From Alteriqipengyuania bathyomarina_B (lineage in GTDB: Bacteria > Pseudomonadota > Alphaproteobacteria > Sphingomonadales > Sphingomonadaceae), in assembly GCF_038594605.1 (NCBI RefSeq), contig NZ_JBCFZM010000001.1, positions 806,001 to 870,000 of the forward strand: a stretch of DNA of 64,000 nucleotides, written 5' to 3'. The notes under the pieces were generated by a model. It saw nothing but the letters and a program-made list of their open reading frames with translations, had not been told where the DNA came from and made no database searches. Positions 32,774 to 41,713 of this stretch are shown piece by piece. How positions within the stretch are numbered: the stretch's first letter is position 1; each line of letters opens with the position of its first letter. The position numbers and the translations under genes were made by a program.

Positions 32774-34699
32774 ATGCAATTCGACGATCGCCTCGCCACA
32801 GTTCTGCGCCACAAGGCGAGTGCAAATGCGGGCGCGCGCACGCAATATCGGCAGCTGCTCGACCTGCTCGGCAGTCCGCGCGAAGGGCGCGACCCCAGCC
32901 TCCTGGCTGCCGCACGCCTGCGCCTCGATTCACTGGCCGACGTTATTTCCGTACGCGAACGTGCCGAGATCGTGCGCGAACAGGGGCGACGGATGAACGA
33001 TCCGGCACTGGTCGCCCAGTTTGCCGAGGCCGAGCCCGACATTGCCTGCGCCACGCTCTCCACCGCCCGCCTGACCGAGGATCAGTGGCTGCGGCTGATC
33101 CCCGAGCTTCCGGTTCGCGCGCGCGGTTTCCTGCGGCTGCGGAGCGATCTGCCCGAGGAGGTGGAGGCGCTGCTGGAGCGACTCGGCGTGCGCGACCGCG
33201 CCCTGCCCCTGCCGCCGTCGCCCGAACCTCTGGTCGAAGACCGCCGCGAGGAACCTGCCCCGGCGCCGACCCGCAATCCCGAGCCGAACGAAGACCATAT
33301 CGTCGATGGCGAGTATACCGAGGTCGAAGATCCCGAGGGTGACGACAAAGCGGTCGAGAACGAGCCTGAACCTCTACCCGAGTCGGCGCCCGAACCGGCT
33401 GCGGAAGAGCCCGAACCGCTTGCGGCGACGGGTGCTGCCGCTGCAGTTGCGGCCGCCGCAGGAACGGTCGCTGCCGGGATGGCCGCTTCGCAACCTTCTC
33501 CGCAAGCCGACACGCCTGAGCAGCCGCAGCCACAGCCGCAGAGCGAAATTGCAGCGCTGCGCCAGCGGATCGACGCATTCCAGCGGTCGCGCGAAGATCG
33601 CGGCCGGTCGCCCGCGCAAGAGCCTGCCGCAGACCATGCGGCACCCACCCTGCCCTTCGCCGATGCCAGCACCGGTCAGGAGGAACTGACCGGCTTCGGC
33701 TTCGCCACCGACACCGCCGGCGTGATCGACTGGGCAGACAGTTTCGCGGCCTCGCGCGTGCTCTACCTTTCCTTGCCCAGCATCTTGCCCGAAGAATTCT
33801 CCGAAGCGATCGAGCGGCAGCAGCCGCTGCACGGCGTTGATGTGACTTTGGAAGGCGGCCCCGCCATTGCCGGCGCATGGGTGCTCGACGCACAGCCGCG
33901 CTTTTCCAGCCCCGACGGGCGTTTCCTCGGCTTTGCAGGCGGGATGCGCCGCGCGCTGGAAGCCGAAGAGCCGGGCAATCAGAGCGATCGGCTGCGCCAG
34001 TTGCTTCACGAACTGCGTACGCCGGTGAACGCGATCCAGGGTTTTGCCGAAGTCATCCAGCAGCAGGTCGTTGGCCCCGTCCCGCACGATTACCGCGCGC
34101 TCGCCGCCGGTATCGCGGGCGACAGTGCGCGAATGCTGGCCGGGTTCGACGATCTGGAACGCCTTTCGCGTCTCGAAAGCGGTCGTCTGCGCCCGACCAG
34201 CGGCGACGCCGACCTTGCCGCGATCTTCCGGCAGCACCTCTCCCAGCTTCTCCCGTTGCTGCAACCGCGCAATGCAGGCTTCGTCGCGACGCTGGGCGGC
34301 AGTTGCCGGGTCGATCTCGCCAAGCCCGAGGCCGAGCTGCTGAGCTGGCGCATTCTGGCGACGCTGGGGTCCGCCGCCGCGCCGAGCGAGAAGCTGGCCC
34401 TTACGCTCGACCATGAAACCGGCCCCGGCGGCAACACCGCGCAGTTCGTCGCCGACCTGCCCGCATCGCTGAACGGCAGCGAGGATATCTTCGCCGCCCG
34501 GGGCAAGCCGCTCTCGGTTGCGATCAGCGCCGGGCCGTTCGGCCCCGGCTTCGCATTGCGGCTCGCCAGGGCGGAAGCGCGTGCGATCGGGGGCAGCCTG
34601 CGCCGCGAGAATAGGCGGTTGATACTCACGCTGCCCGCTTTGACCACGCAGATACCCGCCGCTACCGAGGCGAAAGGGGTTCCCGAACACGCGGTCTAA
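32774..34699 (+). CDS. Histidine kinase-like protein with degenerate ATPase domain
   Basis: A 641-residue protein. An N-terminal helical region (1-155) is followed by a long low-complexity Pro/Glu/Ala linker (about 155-330) with a short hydrophobic Ala-rich stretch, a PAS-like module, and a HisKA box LLHELRTPVNAIQGFAEVIQ whose histidine is His412. The C-terminal region keeps only faint HATPase traces (FGPGFALRLARAEARAIGG); no N-box or clear G-box remains. It could act as a phosphotransfer or sensory protein rather than an active kinase. The ATG at 32774 is preferred to an upstream one. Confidence 0.75.
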   Translation: MQFDDRLATVLRHKASANAGARTQYRQLLDLLGSPREGRDPSLLAAARLRLDSLADVISVRERAEIVREQGRRMNDPALVAQFAEAEPDIACATLSTARLTEDQWLRLIPELPVRARGFLRLRSDLPEEVEALLERLGVRDRALPLPPSPEPLVEDRREEPAPAPTRNPEPNEDHIVDGEYTEVEDPEGDDKAVENEPEPLPESAPEPAAEEPEPLAATGAAAAVAAAAGTVAAGMAASQPSPQADTPEQPQPQPQSEIAALRQRIDAFQRSREDRGRSPAQEPAADHAAPTLPFADASTGQEELTGFGFATDTAGVIDWADSFAASRVLYLSLPSILPEEFSEAIERQQPLHGVDVTLEGGPAIAGAWVLDAQPRFSSPDGRFLGFAGGMRRALEAEEPGNQSDRLRQLLHELRTPVNAIQGFAEVIQQQVVGPVPHDYRALAAGIAGDSARMLAGFDDLERLSRLESGRLRPTSGDADLAAIFRQHLSQLLPLLQPRNAGFVATLGGSCRVDLAKPEAELLSWRILATLGSAAAPSEKLALTLDHETGPGGNTAQFVADLPASLNGSEDIFAARGKPLSVAISAGPFGPGFALRLARAEARAIGGSLRRENRRLILTLPALTTQIPAATEAKGVPEHAV

Positions 34700-34738
34700 C
34701 TGCGGGAGCGGTGCCCGGATCGGACGGGGCCAGGACCA

Positions 34739-35728
34739 ATGCTGATATTGCCACAAGCAGAGCAGGAAGCGCGCTTTGCGCCCGGGTTCGCGCCCGCCTC
34801 TCTCCTCACGGTCGATACCGAGGAAGGCTTCGACTGGAACGGGCCTTTCACCCGCGACCGGCACGATCTCCACCATCTCGACCGCTTGCCCCGGTTTCAG
34901 TCCTTCTGCGAGGAGCTGGGAGTCTCGCCGGTCTATCTGGTGGACTGGCCAATCGTGCAGTCTGCCAAGGCGAAGGCGATCATCGGCGATGCGGTGGCAC
35001 GCGGTACGGCCGAGGTCGGCGTACAGCTGCATCCGTGGGTCAATCCGCCGTTCGACGAAGAGGTGACCACGCGCAATTCCTTTGCCGGCAACCTTCCTCC
35101 CGAGCTTGAACGCGCCAAGTTCGTGGCCCTGCGCGACGCGATCGAGGAAACCTATGGCACCGCGCCGATCATTTACCGGGCAGGCCGCTATGGCCTCGGC
35201 CCGGCGACCAAGGCGATCCTGCATGATTGCGGTGTGGTGATCGATAGCTCGGTGCGCGCGCTCTACGATTACTCGCCCGGCGAAGGCGGCGATTACAGCG
35301 CTTTTCCGAACCGCCCGTACTGGGTCGCTGGCGAGAAGCCGCTGCTCGAACTGCCGCTCACGACGATTTATCGCGGCTTGCTCGCGCGCAAGGGCACCGC
35401 GCTGTTTCCTCGTCTGGCGAAAGTGCCCCACGGCGCAGGGATCGCCGCGCGCGCAGGTTTGCTCGAACGCATTGCGCTGACGCCCGAAGGCACACCGCTG
35501 CGCGACGCGATCCACGCGGTCGACACCGCGCTGGACAATGGGCTGCCGTTGCTCGTGCTCTCGTTCCACAGCCCCTCGCTCGCGCCGGGCAATACGCCCT
35601 ATGTGCATGACGAGCGCGAATTGGACGCGCTGTATGATTGGCTGCGCGGAATCTACGCACACATGGCAAGCCGCAACGTCTCGCCGACCACGGTGAAGCA
35701 GGTGTGGGACGCGGCGCAGCAAGCATGA
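34739..35728 (+). CDS. WalW-like polysaccharide deacetylase-family protein
   Basis: A 329-residue NodB-like fold protein: LLTVDTEEGFDWNGPF (Asp pair), VGVQLHPWVNPPFDEE (His box) and YRAGRYGLGP (Arg box). It lacks a signal peptide. The family deacetylates N-acetyl sugars of exopolysaccharide; WalW-type proteins of sphingomonads are the closest I recognise. AGGA lies just before the ATG. It follows the kinase-like gene by 39 bases and may be cotranscribed. Confidence 0.82.
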   Translation: MLILPQAEQEARFAPGFAPASLLTVDTEEGFDWNGPFTRDRHDLHHLDRLPRFQSFCEELGVSPVYLVDWPIVQSAKAKAIIGDAVARGTAEVGVQLHPWVNPPFDEEVTTRNSFAGNLPPELERAKFVALRDAIEETYGTAPIIYRAGRYGLGPATKAILHDCGVVIDSSVRALYDYSPGEGGDYSAFPNRPYWVAGEKPLLELPLTTIYRGLLARKGTALFPRLAKVPHGAGIAARAGLLERIALTPEGTPLRDAIHAVDTALDNGLPLLVLSFHSPSLAPGNTPYVHDERELDALYDWLRGIYAHMASRNVSPTTVKQVWDAAQQA

Positions 35729-35811
35729 TGCGCAGTGCTGATGCGCACTGTCTGCTTGCGAATGGTGCGCATCGCGGCTAGCGGCTTGCGCTTGCGATGG
35801 CATCGTCCCGG

Positions 35812-35885
35812 GGGCCTGTAGCTCAGTTGGTTAGAGCTGGCCGCTCATAACGGCTAGGTCGCGGGTTCGAGTCCTGCCGGGCCCA
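35812..35885 (+). tRNA. tRNA with CAT anticodon (Ile2 or elongator Met)
   Basis: A full cloverleaf beginning GGGCCTGTAGCTCAG with anticodon loop CTCATAA and acceptor pairs through CGGGCCC. CCA is not encoded (ACCG follows). C4-G69 and C5-G68 pairs match the TilS identity of E. coli tRNA-Ile2, so a lysidine-modified Ile tRNA is plausible; automated tools would label it Met. Confidence 0.9.
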
Positions 35886-35929
35886 CCGGGGATGCCGTTA
35901 TCGCATGAGCCAGTCGATAGTCTGGCGGT

Positions 35930-36006
<77 letters not shown>

Positions 36007-36091
36007 ATTTTCGTCGTTTCCGACAACAAGCCTCAGAATTCCGCCGTTTTCCTTCAATCGAGGAAATCGGTTGGGAATCTTGCGCGCTGAT

Positions 36092-36134
36092 TGTGCCACA
36101 AAATGTGCCACAGATTGTGCCCGCACTGTGCCCC
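36092..36134. repeat. Left arm-type repeats of the recombinase
   Basis: TGTGCCAC at 36092 and 36104, and close variants at 36116 (TGTGCCCG) and 36127 (TGTGCCCC), spaced 12, 12 and 11 bases. This matches the array at 51406-51437, as expected for arm-binding sites of a tyrosine recombinase. Confidence 0.7.
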
Positions 36135-36166
36135 GCCAGGCTCCTCGCAGCCAAGGTTCACATGGC

Positions 36167-38215
36167 ATGGCAGTCTATCGTCGCGGCGCTGTTTTCTGGT
36201 GGAAATCGCGCGTTCGTTTTGGTTCTGTTCCACTCCAGGCTATAATCGTCAGAATATCTCTGCGCACTTCGAGCCCTCAGCAGGCTCGTTGGCGCGCAGC
36301 TGAACTAGATTTGGCGAAGGACGCGATCATGGAACAGATGCCCATACTGAGGCGGAGCGTGAAGCCGGACGATATGCCTGCGCTCTACAAGCGCGCGTTC
36401 GAGCGTGAGCTGGATCGGGTTGTCATGGCGCAATTTCAGGAGCCTGGCCGCGCCGATGATCATCGAGCGTTTAATCGGGCGTATGCACTCTACTTCTCTC
36501 TCCTCGCGACGGAGCCGCAGCTGTTGGATGGCAGCCTCGAAAGCCACGAGGAGCTTCGGCGGCGCGGCATGGACGAGGCCGATGCAGATGCGTTGACCGC
36601 CCTTGCCGCTCGTCACAAGCGCCAGCTTCCGATCTCACGCGGCCAGCTCATGGAAGATTTACGTGAAGAGGGCATCGACCCTAGCGAACGCAATCTGACA
36701 GCATCAGGCAGGGTTGCCGCAGCCGCATATCGCAATGCAAATATTGAAGCCTGCTCCGAGCTGGGCTTGCCGTTGAATGCGAACGAGATTTGGCCGCTCC
36801 CGCAGCATCTCGAACGGCTGAGCCATCGCGAGATCGTGTCCACTGCTGGCGCACCGGTCGAACCTGCAGAAGATGCGAAGGCTTCGTCTTCTTACGTCGT
36901 CAAGGAAGGTTGTGCCGCCCCAGAAGCACCGCTGCTTTCAGAATACGCCAAGATGGCCTTGGACAGAAAGATCAAGGACGGCGCTTGGGACGAAGGTCGC
37001 AGGCGCGATATCGAGGGCGCGGTCAGGATCTTCGTCGCGGCCAATGGGGACATTCCGGTGAATGCGATCGGCCAGAAGCACCTCATCGCGATGAAGGATG
37101 TCTTTCCCCGTCTTCCGGTGATCTATGGTCGCGCGCGGAAGGATGAAAACGGCGAGGAAGTCCGTGAAACGATCGAGGAAGCGCTCAAACGCGGCGATGA
37201 TTTGCGTAGGAAATGGAATGACGATCCGACGGCCGCCGATGCAGAAGGTCTCCCTTACGTCGGTCTCTCGTTGATCACCCAGCGGAAGCACATGACATGG
37301 ATCAGTGCGCTCGTGACGCATCTCGAAGGAAACGATCCCGACCTTGCACCAAGGGGTCTTAATTTCACAGCGGTTCGGAAGACCTTGGTAAATCCGAAGA
37401 TGCAGGGCGATCGCCATTCCGTGAAGACTAACCAGAAGCGGAACGCCGGACGGCTTCCTTGGCATCCCGACGAATTGCGGAAGATGCTTGAAACCCCCGT
37501 CTGGTATGGGTGCGCCGGCTTATGGAGGCGGTTCGAGCCAGGTGATGAGGTCATCCATGACGGCATCTACTGGGTGCTCCCGCTTGTGATTTCTACGCTC
37601 GCGCGGTCAGACGAGATCGCGGGTCTGGCTGTCGCTGACGTGGTTCTCGATTGCGAGGTGCCCTATCTGCACATCCGGGAAACGAACCTGCGCCGGATCA
37701 AAACTGTCTCTTCAACGAGGAAGGTTCCGATTGCGCGGAAGCTGCTTGATCTTGGCTTCGCTGAATACGTGACGGCGATGAAGGAGGCCGACAATCGCGC
37801 TCTCTTCCCCGAGTTCCAACACGAGACAATGGACTCTGACAAATGCTTTTACAAGGATCTCTTCGGCCCCTTACGCAAATTGGTGTTCCCGAATGGGACT
37901 TCCCGGAAGCGGGGCCGCAAGGACGTAGACGTTCCGTCGATTCGCACTCTGGGATTCAATGTCCTCCGTGACAAAGAGGATGAGACCGGGCTCAAGGTAT
38001 TCAACAAAGCGCACCGGCAAGGCCTTGGCGGGCACGAGCCGAATGATACCGAAGGCAAACACTACGACGATGACTTCGAACCTGGGCAGCTCGTAGAACT
38101 GGTCGAAGTGCTCGCAGAGCTGTTACCTGACATTCCGAGGCGACCTCTCAACCTGAGACCCTGCGAATATCAGAAGTTCGGCAAACCTCGTGGGCGACGG
38201 AAAAAAGCAGATTGA
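36167..38215 (+). CDS. Tyrosine recombinase (site-specific integrase)
   Basis: A 682-residue integrase placed 161 bases after tRNA-Pro. A large N-terminal arm/core-binding part precedes the catalytic domain: box I STLARSDEIAGL (Arg480), the second Arg in GFNVLRDKE (Arg601, with Asn598 where His is usual), GLGGHEPND and the candidate nucleophile Tyr633 in KHYDDD. The start is the ATG at 36167 (MAVYRRGAVFWWKS, the typical basic/aromatic start of such integrases). It catalyses integration and, with a directionality factor, excision; no obvious excisionase was found. Confidence 0.87.
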   Translation: MAVYRRGAVFWWKSRVRFGSVPLQAIIVRISLRTSSPQQARWRAAELDLAKDAIMEQMPILRRSVKPDDMPALYKRAFERELDRVVMAQFQEPGRADDHRAFNRAYALYFSLLATEPQLLDGSLESHEELRRRGMDEADADALTALAARHKRQLPISRGQLMEDLREEGIDPSERNLTASGRVAAAAYRNANIEACSELGLPLNANEIWPLPQHLERLSHREIVSTAGAPVEPAEDAKASSSYVVKEGCAAPEAPLLSEYAKMALDRKIKDGAWDEGRRRDIEGAVRIFVAANGDIPVNAIGQKHLIAMKDVFPRLPVIYGRARKDENGEEVRETIEEALKRGDDLRRKWNDDPTAADAEGLPYVGLSLITQRKHMTWISALVTHLEGNDPDLAPRGLNFTAVRKTLVNPKMQGDRHSVKTNQKRNAGRLPWHPDELRKMLETPVWYGCAGLWRRFEPGDEVIHDGIYWVLPLVISTLARSDEIAGLAVADVVLDCEVPYLHIRETNLRRIKTVSSTRKVPIARKLLDLGFAEYVTAMKEADNRALFPEFQHETMDSDKCFYKDLFGPLRKLVFPNGTSRKRGRKDVDVPSIRTLGFNVLRDKEDETGLKVFNKAHRQGLGGHEPNDTEGKHYDDDFEPGQLVELVEVLAELLPDIPRRPLNLRPCEYQKFGKPRGRRKKAD

Positions 38216-38320
38216 TCTTCTTGGGGACTATAAACGCTTTAGCGACCTGCGATGGGCAAAGCCCAAGTTTAGCCGTAACCCGATCTCAAAATGCCTGCAG
38301 AGGCTATTTGGAAATTACAA

Positions 38321-38629
38321 CTACTGCTGATCGGACTGCCCTACATATTTCTTAATTTCATCGATATAAAGCCTCTGACTTTCATCTTGAAATCTGCTCT
38401 TTTCCCCAAGAAGAGATACAAACTTTGAATATATATTACGATAAATTATCGAGTGCGCCTGATTGCCTAGATTGTCTTCGGTGGGGACATCCATAGATAC
38501 CTCATTTTCAAGGAGAACATTCAGTAGAGTAAGAATTCCATCCTTATCTATTCCATCGATTGGCTGCCATTCGCTATCTTCAGAAAATCGGAAAAAGCCC
38601 TTATTTTCACGAATTTCTAAGATTTTCAT
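38321..38629 (-). CDS. Small hypothetical partner of the PHP-ATPase gene
   Basis: A 102-residue acidic soluble protein with no recognised domain. It begins inside the end of the upstream PHP-ATPase gene (23-base overlap, other frame) and has its own GGAGG eight bases before the ATG, so it is very likely co-expressed and possibly a regulatory or stabilising partner, or an immunity factor. AT-rich like its partner. Function unknown. Confidence 0.75.
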   Translation of the reverse strand: MKILEIRENKGFFRFSEDSEWQPIDGIDKDGILTLLNVLLENEVSMDVPTEDNLGNQAHSIIYRNIYSKFVSLLGEKSRFQDESQRLYIDEIKKYVGQSDQQ

Positions 38630-40637
38630 AAGTCTGCCTCCTTTCTTCGTAGGCCTTGGAACCCGCCTCTAAATTGCCCATTAGGACATCCCAGGTTTTG
38701 ACTTTCATTCCATCCGGTGAGATCAACTCGGCGCTAGTGGGATATCCTGAGTATGTCCTCCAGACGACCTCTTCATCTTCAAACTCTTTGCTCGTGTATA
38801 AAAGGTAATCAGGCTTTATAGAGGCCCCGACCGTATTATTATGGGTAACCACTACGACGGGCATTTTCTTGGACATTTGTTTGATCAACGAATTTACGTC
38901 TTCGATGAGAAAATTGTTATCGAAGGACGATTCCGGCTCATCAATCAGCAGCATATCGTGCTCATCCGCACTTTCAATCTTATCCAACAAAAAGAACTCA
39001 GACCGTTCCCCACCCGAGGCCTCAAATCCATCCCTATTTAGAATCTGATACTGGATTTTGACAAAGCATTTCGCGAACTCACCCTGTTCTAAAGGAGCGC
39101 CGATTTGCTTCAATTCTTGAAGAAACCGATATGGGCGCTCATATTCTCTGTAAGCGTTACTGAAAGCAATCTTTCGTTGTAAAGCCGCACCTATTTCGCC
39201 AGCACCACTAAAAGGGGAAACACTCGCTACGACCGAGAACCCTCTCATTTGCCTCCGCAATGGCGTCGAGCGCCGCTGTGCGCATTTAGCAATTTGCTCA
39301 AATGTCGAAATTTTTCTCTGGTTGAGAGCGACTTTATAAAAATCTACATCCGCAATTTTTGGAGCCGCAGAGCTGCGTTGAAGCTGGGATTTAACATCGC
39401 GAATTATTTCGTTGACCCAGCGCTTTTTCAGGCGAATCTCCTCCCTCGCGGAGTATAAATTCATCAATTCGAGATATAGGTCTATTAAATTCGCGCGCAC
39501 TAAATGCTTCTCAATAATCTCGCGAAATTCTATATTACTAATCAGATTTTTAGTAGATGAAATGAGAGTCAGCAGACCCTTCTGGTCTCTGTCGAGAAAC
39601 GGATCTTCATCGTAAAGCTTAGCATTCGAAAATGCGTCATGCCGCTCTGTTTCTCTGGCGTAAGCAAGTATCGAACTAACATAGTTTTCTACCTCACGCT
39701 GGTCGTTCTCTAAACTTATGTCGACGACATCTTCAATGACGCGTTGAAGCCCGGCCAGATGTTGTTTAGAAAACAGTCCTTGGTTTTGACTTAGATATCT
39801 ACTGAAGCGCTCTTCGTCTTCAGCCTCATCTCGTGCAACCAGCGCAAACTGCTCGATGTGGTGAGCATTCGGAAATCTTCGCTTGATCGCATCCAATGTA
39901 TGCGACTTACCGGACGATCGATCACCCAAAATAACATTCAAGCCAGTGGAAATATGTTGGCCGTTCTCGAGAATTTGGAATAGCCGGTTTCCATCACTTC
40001 TGGACAGCGCGACTTTGCTTTTATCGCGAAGGCACTCTTTAATCGTTTGGAATGAAATTGTTTCGCAATCTACGTAGGTTTGACGAACAGGCAAAATCGA
40101 GAGATTATCTTTTATACGACAATCACTAAAATATACCGGGACCAGGCGATCCGCGCCATTTAAGCAATAGATGAATTTTTTTGGGCTGCTAACCTCACCT
40201 GCTGTAATGAGATCGGAAAAATGGGATAGGAGTTCTTGGCTTATTGGAGGCTTTTTCTCGTAATGCGGGATCAGGATATAGCCCTTTAGGTCCCCAAAGA
40301 TTTGCTCAAATTCTTGCACACTGAGATAATCACCGACTTTGGTGCATTGCTTCTCTACCTTTTCGCAAGTTTCGGCAAATGTCTTTACATCCTGACCATC
40401 AGAAATTACGAGTATCTGGCCTTTGTCTAAGCTCACCTCGATCCCAGGGAAGGTCGGAATTTGGACGGCCTCGCGAATTTCGCGAAATTGCACCTCGTCA
40501 AAGAGATTATGATTTGTAATCGCGATTCCGTCGAGCGCCGCGTTCGCAATATATTCATCGAGCTTTGCTTGAGAAAATTCGAAATGCGCATCCAGAAAGC
40601 TGGCCCGAGTATGAATATGGAAATCAATTTTGCGCAT
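38607..40637 (-). CDS. PHP-domain / SMC-like ABC ATPase (TrlF-like)
   Basis: A 676-residue two-part protein. An N-terminal PHP metallophosphoesterase domain carries DFHIHT (residues 5-10), ITNHN (40-44), PGIEV and LIPHYEKKP (metal ligands), and SDCR near 171. It is joined to an ABC-type ATPase with Walker A GDRSSGKS (238-245), a helical middle, signature SGGERSEFFLL near 540, Walker B MLLIDEPESSF near 562 and the H-loop VVVVTHNN. Proteins of this architecture (TrlF-like) occur in defence islands and probably act as nucleases gated by ATP hydrolysis. No strong ribosome site is visible; an inverted repeat lies just upstream. Confidence 0.85.
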   Translation of the reverse strand: MRKIDFHIHTRASFLDAHFEFSQAKLDEYIANAALDGIAITNHNLFDEVQFREIREAVQIPTFPGIEVSLDKGQILVISDGQDVKTFAETCEKVEKQCTKVGDYLSVQEFEQIFGDLKGYILIPHYEKKPPISQELLSHFSDLITAGEVSSPKKFIYCLNGADRLVPVYFSDCRIKDNLSILPVRQTYVDCETISFQTIKECLRDKSKVALSRSDGNRLFQILENGQHISTGLNVILGDRSSGKSHTLDAIKRRFPNAHHIEQFALVARDEAEDEERFSRYLSQNQGLFSKQHLAGLQRVIEDVVDISLENDQREVENYVSSILAYARETERHDAFSNAKLYDEDPFLDRDQKGLLTLISSTKNLISNIEFREIIEKHLVRANLIDLYLELMNLYSAREEIRLKKRWVNEIIRDVKSQLQRSSAAPKIADVDFYKVALNQRKISTFEQIAKCAQRRSTPLRRQMRGFSVVASVSPFSGAGEIGAALQRKIAFSNAYREYERPYRFLQELKQIGAPLEQGEFAKCFVKIQYQILNRDGFEASGGERSEFFLLDKIESADEHDMLLIDEPESSFDNNFLIEDVNSLIKQMSKKMPVVVVTHNNTVGASIKPDYLLYTSKEFEDEEVVWRTYSGYPTSAELISPDGMKVKTWDVLMGNLEAGSKAYEERRQTYENLRNS

Positions 40638-40648
40638 ATGGACACATT

Positions 40649-40669
40649 TTATTCAGTTTTTCTGAATAA
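40649..40669. promoter_or_regulatory. Inverted repeat 12 bases before the PHP-ATPase start
   Basis: TTATTCAG, five T, CTGAATAA: a perfect 8-base-arm dyad directly upstream of the start at 40637. It may be an operator or a leader hairpin limiting expression. Confidence 0.5.
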
Positions 40670-40762
40670 TCCTTGGCTTTATCGTCTCTAGTGCAATAAC
40701 AAATCCAACCGCCTTTGATAGACCGGGCAATCGCAGGCTTGGTTATTTTAAACCTTCGATAA

Positions 40763-41086
40763 TCATTTTTCAACTTTTCTAGCAGCTGAAGCTTCTATTT
40801 CGACCACAGCGTTTTGAACTCGTTCAAAAATGAGTTGGTCGTGGCCTTTTCTCGCCTTCATGAGATTGACTGCTCTCTTCGCCTCAGCCGAAGTGAGTGT
40901 GAATTCCGCTGTAAGGGAATCGAACTTGATTGAAATCAAGAATGAAGCGCTATTAGGATGCGCGACGGTAACTTGAGGGAAACCTTGGATGCCGAGGCCA
41001 TTAATGCGGATGTCTTCAATAACACTTTCAGCGATTGCAGCGCCAATATCGCCAGATGACACTCCGCTGGCGTATAGTGTTCCCAC
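40763..41086 (-). CDS. Hypothetical protein, 107 residues
   Basis: A soluble mixed alpha/beta protein with IQGFPQVTVAHPNSASFLISIKF-type beta strands (split by loops) and a basic C-terminal helix. A GTG start at 41086 has GGAG seven bases upstream. No family recognised. Same strand as, and 125 bases upstream of, the PHP-ATPase gene, so it could share its transcript. Confidence 0.6.
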   Translation of the reverse strand: MGTLYASGVSSGDIGAAIAESVIEDIRINGLGIQGFPQVTVAHPNSASFLISIKFDSLTAEFTLTSAEAKRAVNLMKARKGHDQLIFERVQNAVVEIEASAARKVEK

Positions 41087-41307
41087 GGCGATGCTCCATT
41101 ATGATCCCAATCCACACATTCCAATGCTGGAATAGTTAGCATTGGAGCAACCTCAGCCGGACACAGCTGGAGACCCTGGCTGAACGTTGCAGCAGGCCGA
41201 AGCGTTACACAAGCCTGTTAGACTAGAATGTCTACGGGCACCATTCATCGCCTATCCGCTCATTCCTCGGCTGATCGCTGAAACTGCCGTGAAGGGTTCA
41301 TCATCTA

Positions 41308-41541
41308 TTATGGGTAACCTCGGAACCCAGGACCCAACCGCGCGTTGCGCGTCCCACATTTTGCGCATCGTAGCTTTTGCTCGACATTCTCCAAGCTCCG
41401 CGACCACCCCTTGCGCTGGCACAGAAGCGATAGCTCCAGTGGATCGATGATGGTGACCCGCTTGCACGATCGGCAGTCGATCCGGACCTTGTATCCATGG
41501 CGCGAGAAATCCGAGAGGGAGTTGAGCCTGATCGAGCTCAC
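41308..41541 (-). CDS. Small zinc-ribbon protein
   Basis: A 77-residue protein with two CxxC pairs: IDCRSCKRV near residue 22 and LRCAKCGTRNARLGPGF near residue 58, between them IDPLELSLLCQRKG. This pattern is common in small alphaproteobacterial proteins of unknown role. The GTG start forms a GTGA overlap with the end of the 30-residue membrane ORF upstream, so translation is coupled. Confidence 0.75.
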   Translation of the reverse strand: MSSIRLNSLSDFSRHGYKVRIDCRSCKRVTIIDPLELSLLCQRKGWSRSLENVEQKLRCAKCGTRNARLGPGFRGYP

Positions 41542-41630
41542 GGCTTGCGCCTGATCGACCAGATCAGCGCAGAGCTTGCGGTGATGACCGCAGCGATCGC
41601 GGTGATGGTCAGGGGGTCAAGAACGATCAT
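41538..41630 (-). CDS. 30-residue single-pass membrane peptide
   Basis: A tiny ORF with an ideal GGAGG five bases before its ATG at 41630. It encodes one hydrophobic segment (LTITAIAAVITASSALIWS) and a basic tail RRKP, giving an N-out/C-in topology by the positive-inside rule. Its TGA overlaps the GTG of the zinc-ribbon gene. It is real on the strength of the ribosome site and the overlap; its role is unknown. Confidence 0.65.
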   Translation of the reverse strand: MIVLDPLTITAIAAVITASSALIWSIRRKP

Positions 41631-41713
41631 AGGTGCCTCCGATTCGAGACAGCTTATGTTCCATATTTGTTCCGAGTAGGAAAATGGTAATCGTGCTTGC
41701 GTAGCCAGAGGGA

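Noticed and set aside
33374..35803. 809-codon minus-strand open frame opposite the kinase-like and deacetylase genes
   Set aside because: Its length comes from high GC content; the plus-strand genes carry HisKA and NodB-like motifs, while this frame shows no family features.
41187..41450. Plus-strand open frame opposite the zinc-ribbon gene
   Set aside because: The minus-strand frame has two CxxC pairs and is translationally coupled to an upstream ORF; the plus frame has neither.
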